From: Zoopage sp. CT-All
Lineage: Eukaryota; Zoopagomycota; Zoopagomycetes; Zoopagales; Zoopagaceae
Direction: 5' to 3'
Assembly: GCA_004114245.1 (NCBI GenBank)
Contig: QZWS01000112.1
Coordinates: 1 to 25,847, forward strand
DNA: 25,847 bases
Shown here: positions 1 to 10,341 of the stretch, piece after piece
How the letters are laid out: each line of letters starts with the position of its first letter
Position numbering within the stretch: the first letter of the stretch is position 1
Notes under the pieces: generated by a model
The model's input: only the letters and a program-made list of their open reading frames with translations
Databases searched by the model: none
What the model was told of the DNA's origin: nothing
Translations under genes and position numbers: made by a program

Positions 1-1
1 C

Positions 2-58
2 CCAGCCCTTGCACTGTCCGCCGCCTCTAGCCCCGAATCCGCCCGGGCATCACAATAA
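2..58 (+). CDS. Possible 3' end of a gene cut by the left edge
   Basis: An open frame enters from the left edge, gives 18 residues rich in Ala and Ser (ending ESARASQ), and stops at a TAA at 56-58. The first ~50 bases are GC-rich like the coding exons elsewhere, and the sequence turns sharply AT-rich just after the stop, as expected for a coding end followed by a 3' UTR. No family can be recognised from so few residues. It could equally be untranslated or chance-open sequence. Confidence 0.25.
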   Translation, partial: PALALSAASSPESARASQ

Positions 59-531
59 CTCTGTATTCCACAAGACACACACACCTCACAACCTCCCACT
101 CTCACAAAAACCCTACCCACCATACTACATACATCCAAACTCTCCTAACACTCACTATAATACCTATATAGCTTAGATTTGAATATACTATTTATTGAAG
201 AAGCATCATTAAATAAACCTGTTACTGTGTATAAAGGCAGTTAAGGAATTCTCTTCTTTTCTAGCAGTCAATACAACCAACCCCTTGTATGCTGCAAGTA
301 TAGTCCTTTCCAATAAAACCCAAGTTGTAAAAGTCAGAAATTACCAGAGATGTCTGATCAGGTGAGTTTTATTTTTAATATCTAACCAGACACTGCATTC
401 CAGATTAAAGAGTATCAGTATATCACAATACTATTATCATGCTTACCTGGCCTTCTCTTTTTCTGCATACCTTCCACATATGTCTAATACCTCGTTCCTT
501 CCAAATACGCCAGAATATAACAATACAAGTG
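59..531. other. AT-rich intergenic stretch left of REV3
   Basis: This stretch has no convincing long gene. It is AT-rich and holds CA-rich simple sequence at about 80-110. It includes the 3' flank of REV3, whose stop codon is at 532-534. Plausible intron signals occur on both strands between about 360 and 455 (see the separate small-ORF candidate), so part of it may be transcribed. Confidence 0.5.
350..487 (+). CDS. Candidate two-exon micro-ORF, hydrophobic peptide
   Basis: A possible small gene: ATG at 350 in a four-codon first exon (MSDQ), a 42-nt intron at 362-403 with a GTGAGT donor, a CTAAC branch-like site and a CCAG acceptor, then 27 codons to a TAA at 485-487. The 31-residue product would have a charged N-terminus (IKEYQY) and one hydrophobic stretch (ITILLSCLPGLLFF), so it could be a single-pass membrane peptide. 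I do not recognise it. Against it, the minus strand also shows an intron-like GTAAGC...GCAG at about 393-446 with open frames on either side, so at most one of the readings is right. Support rests on splice signals alone. Confidence 0.18.
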
Positions 532-3500
532 TTATCCCAAGTTATCATTCATTTCAACTCCTAACAAGCGCAGCATTCGATTAAGTCCTGGCAATATCTG
601 CTTTTTTGAGTAATATCCGAGGTTTAATCTTAGGCTGTAAATATAAATAATGACGATAAAGGAGATGGCACTCATGTTACCCTTCTTCAATGAATTCTTC
701 CGGCGAAACGACTTGATCAATCAGCCGCGATCCTGGTGCTCTTTCAACAACAAGAATCGGCACCCGTTCGCCATGCTCGGGCGCATTACGATGGTCCTTC
801 TCCATTTGACGATGGCCAACGATGGCATTTGGCGGGAGCAAGCTGTGCCATGCTCAAGATGTCGAATACAAAAGATGCTTACCGGTATGTGCCAAGTCTC
901 ACCTCTTTCGCTATGAAAAAATGCGAAAGCGGATATTTGAATCGCATTTCCCGTAAAGCTTGCTCTAGGCATGCCTGTAGTCGTGGGATGCTTCTTGTTT
1001 GAAACAGCTCCCTTTCGATTTTTAGCTATTAAAGTATGCAAAAACCCCATATCACCGGAGCAGCGCTTCAAGCATAACCTGTCCAAGAACACACCCATCT
1101 CTGCGGATTGTTTCTATGCCTCTTGCATCAAATTCTGCGTGCTCTCGACCAGGCTCATGTGCCATGCCCACGTATCGCTTCTTCGATAAAAGGAAGCACG
1201 GTTGATACGTTTTCTCAAACTTTAGACGAACGGGTTTGCGGGATTGCCGTGTAACCCTGTTGACAATTTCTTTTGCAATATCAAACGAGCGAGGCACTGT
1301 TGAGCCCGTCTGGACCACAAAAAGACTGTCGGTATCGCCATAGACTACGCGGCCAAGCCCAGCTTTCTCGGTTGACGCCATAGCCTAAAGGAGATTGCGA
1401 CCTGCAGGTGATGCGCTTAGCCTACCCAAGTAAGTATGTCGCGGCTGCTCTGAACAATGCTATCGGCGATATGGACACAAGGCATGCGTCCACTATAGCT
1501 TGCACCAACATAGCCATATGTCACATTGGCGATAAACTTGAGACTCAGCTGTCGATTATGAAGCTGACGAAGTAGCTCGGGCGATCCAGCATAAAACTTG
1601 GCCGACTGCTTGACCATGACTCGTGTCTCGAGAATTTCTCTCAACATACGGCCAAGAACACTGGGCCGAATGCTCTCCGGTACATACATTACGCCGTTCG
1701 CGGCGACTGACTCAAGGAGTAAGTCCAAGTAAACAGCTGCAAAGCTACCTTCAACAACAGAATGGGGTGGCAAAACTTCCCGAGACGGCTGATAATAGCA
1801 GAAGCCAAGCTCGCCTTCATCGTTGAGATCACCAAGGCACGTCGAATAGCAGAGATTATATGCCATCATAACAGATGGATACAATGACTGAAAATCGCAG
1901 ACTATCACAGGGCAAGTATAAAACGAAGCCGTTGGCTCGAGCACAAGCGGGAGCGCTTCTGCCGAGCGTTGTTGAGCAACCTTTGAGACGTCGTCAGTAT
2001 AGTAGTGGAACAATTATACGTGCCTGTTTCCGACTTGGAGATGCCATGACAAAATTCTCCGATTTTGTAATACGCACCACGAGCGATTCTACCTTATACT
2101 GACTTCCTTCATACAGAAGTGAGCGATACCGATGAAGGATCAAACAAACCTCGCGTCAAAATGCTGTAAAAGTCGATGCCGAATACTCGGGCAAACTCGC
2201 TGATAGAAGAATTAAAATCGATTACATATAAATAATCCCAATACCTTGCTCGGTCGACAATGCCAGTGCTGTCAAGCAGCTCGAGATTCGCCCGGCAGCG
2301 AAACTTGATATACATCAGAAAACGAGCTTTGTCTGCAAGAAGTGGTGATGCCATCCATGCTTTAACCTGCTCTGGTCCGACGGCAGCAATGCTAGTCTCC
2401 AGCAAACTCTGATAGCAGTTTTCAAAAGAATGAAGGTTCAGCTTGGTAGCTTCACTGCGCAGTATCTTCCAAATGTTGATAATTTGACGGCCAGAAATAC
2501 CGTAACGCGATGCTTTTCGTCCTTTATACTCGTCCGAAGGGGGATTCCGATCTGGAAGAAAGCAATCGCGCGTGACGAGTTCCGAAAGTTCCAGGCCTAA
2601 GACGCTCATTAGATCATTAAGCACCACCACTGCCACCACTACCATAGACGAATTTGGCTCGTTCCAAGAGGTAGCCCCAAGAATCGCGATTGACATCCCA
2701 GCCAACTAGTATGATCAGCCAGGTTGGCTCACCCTCGGAAGCATACCGATCAGATCAGGGTCAAGTTCACGAATGATCCTGCAGCATTCAGTTATGAGGT
2801 GGAGCTCGTTACTAAGAACTACAGCGGCTAAAAATCGGTATATAGTTTGACCAATGGAGCATAAATATACAACCTCTATCGACAAGCGGAAGGCTACAGT
2901 TTCGGACGCAAATCAGAACGTGTCTAGTCCATGCAAGTCAGCACCTAGTTAAATCGATAACACACATACCGGTCAGGCGCGTGACGTTCGCCACGCGGGC
3001 GAAAAAGCATCGCAATGCAGTCAACAGCATCCTTTTCTGGGTCTGACAAGCGCTCTTGCTCGTCAACGACACTAGCATATAACTCCAGAGAGAGAAGACT
3101 GAGCGAGGAGGGCTGCAAATATGCTGTCGCTTTATGGTCTAATTCTGGCGTCGGAGTCTAGATATACATTAATTCGGATCAACTCAATGCTGATTCACCT
3201 TATATATCGGATTTGCAGCTGCCCATTGGACGACTTGCTGACGCGTTGGTGGCATTCTGCTTGGCAACCATGTTTGAATACGTGATTTGGACCTGTAGTC
3301 TAGTTAGAGACATACACATAGCGTGCCTGAAACTGACATTAGCATCGGCGAAGACCCTGCCGGTCTGCACAAGAGTCGTTCCATCGTGCCAGTATGAGCA
3401 TCACAGAGCAGGCCTTCGATGGGCGCATAGGGCTTGGATCCAACATCGAATGAGTCAAGCAGTGCCTTTGATGTGGGTGCTGGGACACCATAATAATATA

Positions 3501-4919
3501 ACCGAAAGGGACTAAATGCCGTGACTGGTGAGTCCATTGTGATTGGTGTCACGAAGGAGGACGGCAGCGAATATGTGGCCAATAGCGGTGACGACAATAG
3601 CGGAGCTGCGTTTGATGACGATTCCAGCCGCAATGAAAGGCTCGAGGTGGTTTGCAGTGGCTTAGGTTCGGCCTCCCTCTGGCCGGCATTGCTACATAAA
3701 GTTAATCCACGCAGGCATGCTGGAATAGTTAGGCCTACGAAAGATCCACCAAGTCTGACCATAGACATTCGAGCAAAGCATGGTCAACTCCAACAGGCCG
3801 AGCATCATGTAGCTCGCCGTCTTCGTGCGATGACGCCACCGTCTCATAGCCAGCATCGTCAAGGATCACTGGCTTGGATAATGACGTTTCTTCGACAGCA
3901 ACCACAACACCCACAGCTTCCACTGCATCCACAACATCCACTGCAATATCTGCTGACATGGTAACAGACGCAAATGCCGTCGGATAATCTTTCATCCAGG
4001 CAGCGTTCTCCTCAGTTACAGCATCGCTCACATTTGCCGATCTAGACGAAGAGCGATACTCCTCGAGGCGGTGCAGCATTTCCGTATGACATTTCCAGGG
4101 ATCTTCGCATGGAATGTCTTGGCGTGGCATGGATGAAAACTCGGATGCTGTCTCATTGGGCAGTCGAGGCAGGTGAAGTTCGTCACGACGCCGCCGTTCG
4201 TCTATCCAAATATTTTGTAGCGAAGGAAGGATTCGGCCTGACGTCTTGGGCTCTGGCACCGTCGTATGGATGCCGCGTTCGATGAGCATGCTACGGTTGA
4301 GGATACCTGCAACATCAGCTCTCGCATGCAGTACATGCCTCCCAGCGTCTTGAATATTGTCCGGCTCCATGGTTTGATACTGGGCAAAATCGACCCAATC
4401 CATTCCGTAAATGTTATAGTCCGCCATGAACTGCAACATGAACGGGATATGGGACTCATGAGGCCTCAAGCACATTCCCAGCACAACACCACGCAGAAGC
4501 ACATCTGCTGCGATCGATAGATCCGACGGGTCTTTCAGCAATATCTTAAAATACAATCGATGTCCAACGTGATAGCCGTAAAATGGCACTGCCTTGACTG
4601 GGACCACGGCATGAATGCGCGAAGACAGCATCGACTGCCGATGGTTTGAGGTGAACGAGGGGCGCTGGTGGGACATGAGCGCCAAGTTGAGTTGATATTT
4701 TATGGCATCCGCAGCCTCTCGCACCGCCTTGGTCGAATGCAGCTGCATGGAGGATGTGGACGAAACGTACAGGTATGGGTACGCGCCGTGGACGTGTACG
4801 ACAGCCGAAGTATGGATTGCATTGGCTGCATGTGTAAGTTCGCCAATAACGCGGACGATGGGCATGTCGTCGAGAATTACCGCGTCGAGATAGAAGGCGC
4901 GGACCGACAGGGCCGCCAT
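532..4919 (-). CDS. REV3: DNA polymerase zeta catalytic subunit (REV3), 15 exons
   Basis: Family-B translesion polymerase that extends past DNA lesions in the nucleus. Exons, 5' to 3': 4919-3767, 3719-3338, 3292-3199, 3157-2970, 2923-2871, 2827-2747, 2705-2643, 2596-2245, 2199-2150, 2106-2024, 1980-1426, 1384-1056, 1011-883, 842-681, 634-532. They sum to 3777 nt, in phase throughout (1258 aa). The N-terminus has the Rev3 pattern ([30 protein letters not shown]). Residues 522-531 ([10 protein letters not shown]) match the Rev7-binding motif. Catalytic sites: D862 in DFQSLYPS, D1035 and D1037 in YGDTDS, then KKRYVG. The start at 4919 aligns with family N-termini; an in-frame ATG lies at 5009. 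The intron at 1981-2023 appears to be GC-AG. The exon 1/2 junction (intron 3720-3766) is the least certain. It ends at [11 protein letters not shown], before the usual two C-terminal cysteine motifs, and is shorter than the yeast protein (~1500 aa). Confidence 0.9.
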
Positions 4920-4979
4920 CGCGGCGACAGATGGGAAACGCAAGTCTGTGCCGTGAATCTGCCACTGCGTCATCCCACG
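4920..4979. promoter_or_regulatory. Short shared promoter between divergent REV3 and CCZ1
   Basis: Only 60 bp separate the REV3 ATG (minus strand, 4919) from the CCZ1 ATG (plus strand, 4980). Promoter elements for each gene must therefore overlap the other gene's 5' end, or one start is placed wrongly. No TATA box is evident. The assignment is by position only. Confidence 0.4.
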
Positions 4980-7267
4980 ATGCCGCTCCCGCTCCCGCAC
5001 CCAATCCAAACCTCGGCACTATCACCTCCTCCGCCCGAATCCATCCACTCACGTGAATCCACTGCAATTCCTATCAAGCACGCCGACGGGTACCATCCTC
5101 CCGTACTTACCCACTTCTACATTTTCCAGCCTGCACTCGCCACGTCCGAGGTCAACGAGGCGAGCCAGCTACTGTATCGGTGGGGCGTTGCCAGCGAGGA
5201 GGGAGCGGTGGAGGGAGCATCGGGAGACGGAGCGGTGGACGAGGACAGTGCGTTAAAGCATATTGGTCTAGCCCAGGCCATGTCGGTCTTTGCGGGGTGA
5301 GTATTGCGCGATTTATTGCCCTGCCACAGGCCCTGCCACAGTGCCTGATATGTCCTTGATGCTTAGTTCATTTGGAGGAGCGGCTGGATTCGACGCGGTA
5401 AGATCCCAGCGACAACGGCTACTGCAGATTGAGATCGAACCAGGATATTTTATTCTCGCGGTATGCATATTTGTGCATCGTAGGATGCCAATTGATAGAC
5501 TCTCTACTAGCGCATTCGTCTTGGCTACACCGCACGCCCCGTAAAACGCGACACGACAAAAACAGAGCTAGTGTACAGCGAGACATCGGTAGATGACTTT
5601 GCCAGTCGTGCTGTCCTTTGGAACGAATATCGACGTTTTGTCGTACGTCACTATGCTACTAACCGACTTTCGCTCATCCGAGTAGCTCCATAATGGATCA
5701 TTAGCGTTCTATGCATCACAAAACACTGTCGAAAGTCTTCGGTCCATTTTAAGCAATTATTTCGCGGTTGTTGTCAAGCACTGGACGTTCGCCGACTTGG
5801 ATATACACACCGCGCTCAACGGCATTAGAATGCTCCCTATCACTCCAACATCGGAGCATCTTGCCGAAAGACTGATCGATTCCCTTGTACCCTCGACTGC
5901 CTCATCTGACCTGCCCGCCTCGGCTCTTCCAATCGCTAGCTGCCTTGTATCCTGGCGCGGGAAAATAGTTGCATGTCGTGCATCGCATCATGCTTCGGGC
6001 TCTATCGAGATGGAGGACATGCGCTCCCTTGCATTTATGCTGCGCGACAGGTACGACCAAGAACGTGCACTTCGGCGGCAGGTCGAAAAGGAGATGTCGG
6101 CTGCCAAGGCCAAGCTCAAAGCCTCTATGAATGGTGCCGAGTCCAGTCTATTTGCCAACACACTTCGTGTTCTCAACCCCGCCACCATCTTTCGCTCCAT
6201 TCCGTTCTTTTCAAACGATTCGAAAAAGGCGGAGCCTACACCAATTGTCCCGCCCACACCAGCTCTCAAGGGAGCGTTCGACACCGACGCAGACGATAGT
6301 CCAAATAGAATTGAAGATAGCTGTTCTGCCCCACCTTCCGCTACCCCCGCTAACGAGCCTCACTCGCTGGAAATGTCGGTGGGCGCACTGACGCCTGCGC
6401 CCGCTTCTTCATCTGCAACTCCTCGATCAAGGGCTGATCGGTTCTCGGATGTCATGCTCAAGTCCAGATTTCTAATGGACGACAGGCCTCGCATGCGAGC
6501 ATTTTCCCTCGATACAGCCCAGAGTCAATTGGAATCGAGCAATGGACATGGCTCTGCACATAATGGCATCTCAAAAGCAGCAACGGTGACTGGTGTCCCC
6601 ATCATTTACCTAGTCGAAGGCACAGAACCACACTTTTTGCTTGTCTATCAGGTGCGCTCCTTCGCTACTCTATGCACATTGATATGTATTCCAGTGCGAG
6701 GTGCATCTGTACGTGGCCATGGTAATATCTATATCCGACTCGGCCACCACTTTTCTCCGACGATCCAATATGCTCGCTGATCTCGAGCATTCTCTTCGTC
6801 CGAAAGGGGAGCAGTTGGTGCAATGCATTCTCTCGGAACGACAGCAGCTATCGTCAACAAGGTGGCATCGTTTGCACTCTCGTGGCCAAGCTCACATGTA
6901 CATCTAGAGAGCGACAACTTGGCAACTTTCGCTTCGTGCATTTCAACCGGAGCACCCTTGACGTTCAGTCTACGTTGCGCTTGCGAAGGCCCAAGCCCGA
7001 GGTTTCTCGCTGCATACTTGGCCTCCATGCCGAGTTTATAAGGCATGGGTCCCAGCTCCCAATCGACTAGTCTGATCAATATATAGGCATCCAAAAAGCA
7101 GAGAGATGCTCTCGAGATTGACCGAGTCCAAGCACTGGATAATTGGTCGCCGTGACGCGAAGCGCGAGGTGTACCTTGTCGTGGAGAACAAAGATATCAG
7201 TCTGATTCAAGCTGAAGGCAGGCCCACAGTGCATCCCTCCTTCACGACTTTCAACTGCTCCCACTAG
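4980..7267 (+). CDS. CCZ1: Vacuolar fusion protein CCZ1 homologue, 7 exons
   Basis: Ccz1 pairs with Mon1 to form the guanine-nucleotide exchange factor for Rab7/Ypt7, needed for fusion at late endosomes, vacuoles and autophagosomes. Exons: 4980-5296, 5367-5460, 5511-5642, 5686-6651, 6695-6861, 6908-7042, 7087-7267; in phase, about 663 aa. The N-terminal longin part shows LTHFYIFQPAL, then IGLAQAMSVF, and LLQIEIEPGYFILA runs over the second junction into RLGYTARPV. The middle (about residues 220-430) is a low-complexity Ser/Pro linker preceded by a short charged helix. Later family features are FRFVHFNRSTL and the C-terminal HWIIGRRDAKREVYLVVE. The last intron can use a GC donor at 7043 (44 nt) or a GT donor at 7049 (38 nt, adding two residues); both stay in frame. 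It converges on the CSC1-like gene, with 99 bp between the stops. Confidence 0.85.
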
Positions 7268-7366
7268 ATGAATTCCAAAAGTTTGCTAGTGTGGATCTCA
7301 GTCAGATAGTCTTGGAATAATGTGGCCAATTTATCAATGTATTAAGCAACTAAATGCCAGGTACTT

Positions 7367-10139
7367 TCACACAGCATGCTCTCCTTCGGTGAGGCCACTC
7401 CGGTACTCAACCTCGGGAATACCATGCTCCCCCACGCTCACGCTGATACGTTTGCCGTCGAATGTCGCGCCTTCGGCGCTTGCGGGAATGCCAGCAGCCA
7501 TGAGCTCCGCCACTTGTGCATCTGTGACACCATTTGAATCACGAGGAAGCCAGATCGTGTTTGGATGCGTCTTCAGCTCGGGTCGCACGTAATAATCACC
7601 GAGATCATTATTCGACATTATGGACGCATTTGAAGCCAGATCAAGAGAAGACGCATTGACCGATGCCGCCAGCAGGCTATGGTCATCGGTTGACAAAAGG
7701 TGGCGGAAGCTCTGGGCGACGGTCAATTTGGGCTTTTCTGCGGTGCCTTTCTCATTTGATGAACCTACGGGCATCGCTTTGGGCGCCCTGCTTGGCTCAG
7801 AATCGGCCAATATAGTCTGCTCTTCCTCGATAGCATCAGCTTTGTCAGCTTGTTTCTCCAACGCCTCGGTCTGCTTAGCTTGTTCAGCGACAGCAAGGAG
7901 CTCGTCCGTATCTCCCGCTGCTTCCCCGCGCTCCGCTTTAAGGCCGACCTCGATGGGCAGGTAGTTAAGTGTGCGCATGAAGCCGCGATCCATATACCGA
8001 TTTATAGCTGCCGTTGCAACGATAGCCAGTGCCGACAGGACAATCAGCGCAACCTGCTTTTGAATAGCGAATAGCCCAAGCATGACAACCTGATGGATAT
8101 ACAGCCCAACAAAAGTATGGTAAATTGCGCGAGGGAACGCCCTTCCGCCCAGACTGAGATGCCTAGGTTGATCCCAGCAGTAGAGCAGCAAATAGCGATA
8201 TGCAAGTGCATGAAGGACGAAGAAAAGACCGACAAAGGGAAGAATCAAGGGCGACACGACAGAATAGGTGATGCCTAAAGTGGATCAATACGCAACGTTT
8301 CACTGGGTTAGTCTCACCAATCGCGAATATCAGCACATTATCGGGGAAGAAGAGGCCCCATTCCATTTCACTGGGGGCTTTGAGCTTCACGAGGCGCCTC
8401 GGGGTTTTGGCCAACAGCTTGCGGAAGATATATTTCAGAACGATCTGAACCAGCTGCAAAAGCAGCTGAAAGCTTCCAGTAATGCCCTGAAGGAGAACAA
8501 GAGTGATGAAGAAGGTAGACGCCTGGGGCAGAGTTGCTGATAGAACGGTCAGCGCTTCGGACGGGTTGGCCATCAGCTGCCCCAGGGACGAGAAGATGCC
8601 CGATGCAAACGACGCGACCAGGAGGATGTTGACAATCTATATTAAGTCCATTCAAGCCGCAAATAGCGAATGCTACATCACTTACCAAGAAGAAGTAGTA
8701 CTTGTGCATGACCGAGAGCTGAACTTCGGAACCAAGTGGGATTCCTTCGAATTCCGACAGCTTGGTCAAAATAATTGGCAGAAGGAACATGAGCACGGCA
8801 ACGGCTACAGCCGGCAGGATACCCTGAATGAGGCCAACCAGCCACTGGGGCCAGTTGAGAATCGGCGCGAGAAACGGCAAGACGCTGACGAGCTTGGAGA
8901 GCGACGCGATACCGGACACGAAGGTGATCAGAATTGACCAAACGATGACGAGGACAGTGGCAATAAGCATACTGATAGCGTAGCGTATCCAACGCTGGTA
9001 TCCAAACACAGTGAGATTGCTCCAGATAACAGCATCGGGGTACGGCTCCTGCCAAGTTTCGCACAGCCTCCAGACGGAGTGGCCGAGCGACACCTGCGAC
9101 GCGACCTGGGCATCGCGCTGGCGCTTGAATGTGACAAATGCGGCTGCCATGGACGTTCCCTCTGGAGAATCCTCTTCCTTCTGAAACTGATCCCTGCGCT
9201 GCTTCTCGGTCGACTCCATGCGCTTGACGTATTCCTCACGAAGAAGCACCAGTTGCTCGCGCTCCTTCTCGGTGACGCTGTTGCTAGTGGTGCCGTTGCG
9301 AATGAGCTCGCATTCGGCCAATTCGAGCTCGTCGGCGCAGCTATTGCGATTAGCGGTCTTCTTTGCCGCCTTGCCGGCGGGAAGCACGCGCCAGATACGC
9401 TCGACAGGGCCAATGGCATTGAAGATCTCCTCCAGCCTGCCGACCATGCGCAGGTCCTTATTCACAGCCGTGACAAGAATGGTGCGTGCTTCAACCCTCT
9501 CGCGGTACCCTCGGGAGATGAGATAAGCGTGGCGCAGGCGCATATAGCGCTTCAGTTCACGATGCAACACCCAGACGGTAAGCGCCGAGAAGAGAGCTGA
9601 GAGCAGCCAGTATGCCCACAGACGCGATTTTTCCGTGATGTTGCCCATGGTCAGACGATTAAGCCCATCGAGTTGGCCGCCTGGATCCGTCGCAGCGATA
9701 GGCAGGAGGATGGGGAGGGCGATGAGCGTAAACACGGTGAAGAGCGCAGCAGACATGTGGCAGTATCGCAGGAGAACATAGGCGTCAAGCCCACACAGAC
9801 GTATGATTTCGCGATCGGTGATTTGCAAGAGGTCTGGAAGCCATCCAAGGAAGCTGGTGGAGAGTTTGGGTGGGTGCTTGCTGCAAGGGAGGTCAGATCG
9901 ATGCTGGGAAACAGTATCACCCACCTCGTCGGATTAAGGTACGACGTCTTTGGAGCAAAGACATTGCGGTTTCTCGTCCTCAGCACGCAGAAGAGTAGGA
10001 ACAGGGCGACACCGATGATGATGTTAAAGAGGAGCGATGACACAAAGGTGTTGAGGGAGGAGTCGGCGGTGAGCTGCTCGTTTGCAAGCGCATTGCCGTC
10101 GGTTGCCGGCGTCCCAGACACGTCGCGGCTTTTGGACAT
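7367..10139 (-). CDS. CSC1/OSCA-type calcium-permeable stress-gated channel, 4 exons
   Basis: Member of the CSC1/OSCA/TMEM63 family (formerly DUF221; fungal relatives Csc1, Rsn1, Phm7), cation channels opened by osmotic or mechanical stress. Exons: 10139-9925, 9880-8686, 8636-8318, 8274-7367; introns of 44, 49 and 43 nt; 878 aa. Order of parts: one N-terminal membrane segment after a short polar head (FVSSLLFNIIIGVALFLLF), VFAPKTSYL, the second membrane region around YVLLRYCHMSAALF, then a long charged cytosolic domain (AAAFVTFKRQRDAQVA, WQEPYPDAVIWSNL). After that comes the multi-pass pore block with KYYFFLIVNILLVASFASGIF-like and FVGLFFVLHALAYRYLLLY segments. The C-terminal ~200 residues are hydrophilic, acidic and probably cytosolic. 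Both ends are complete. Family membership is clear; paralogue identity and ion selectivity cannot be read from sequence. Confidence 0.9.
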
Positions 10140-10341
10140 GGTGCAGGCGCGGCACTGGATGTATTAGTGGGGGTAAGTGCGGGAGGACTGCAGCCACGGC
10201 GGGATGCGTGAGGCGGGCTGTGGGGTAATATATCGCCTGGGACTGCGGCAGCGGAGCATTGCAAATTGCTTTGTGTAACATTTGGCAATGTATGTGAATT
10301 AGAGTGTATTCGATGGGCAGCTAATGAGATGTGGACGGCGC

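Noticed and set aside
721-1098. 125-residue minus-strand frame as a separate gene
   Set aside because: It mixes two REV3 introns with out-of-frame REV3 exons; the spliced frame matches the conserved REV3 C-terminal region.
3735-3780. End of REV3 exon 1 at the in-frame stop (VDLS) as a separate short protein
   Set aside because: Conserved REV3 sequence resumes downstream, and a 47-nt intron with a CTAAC branch restores the frame.
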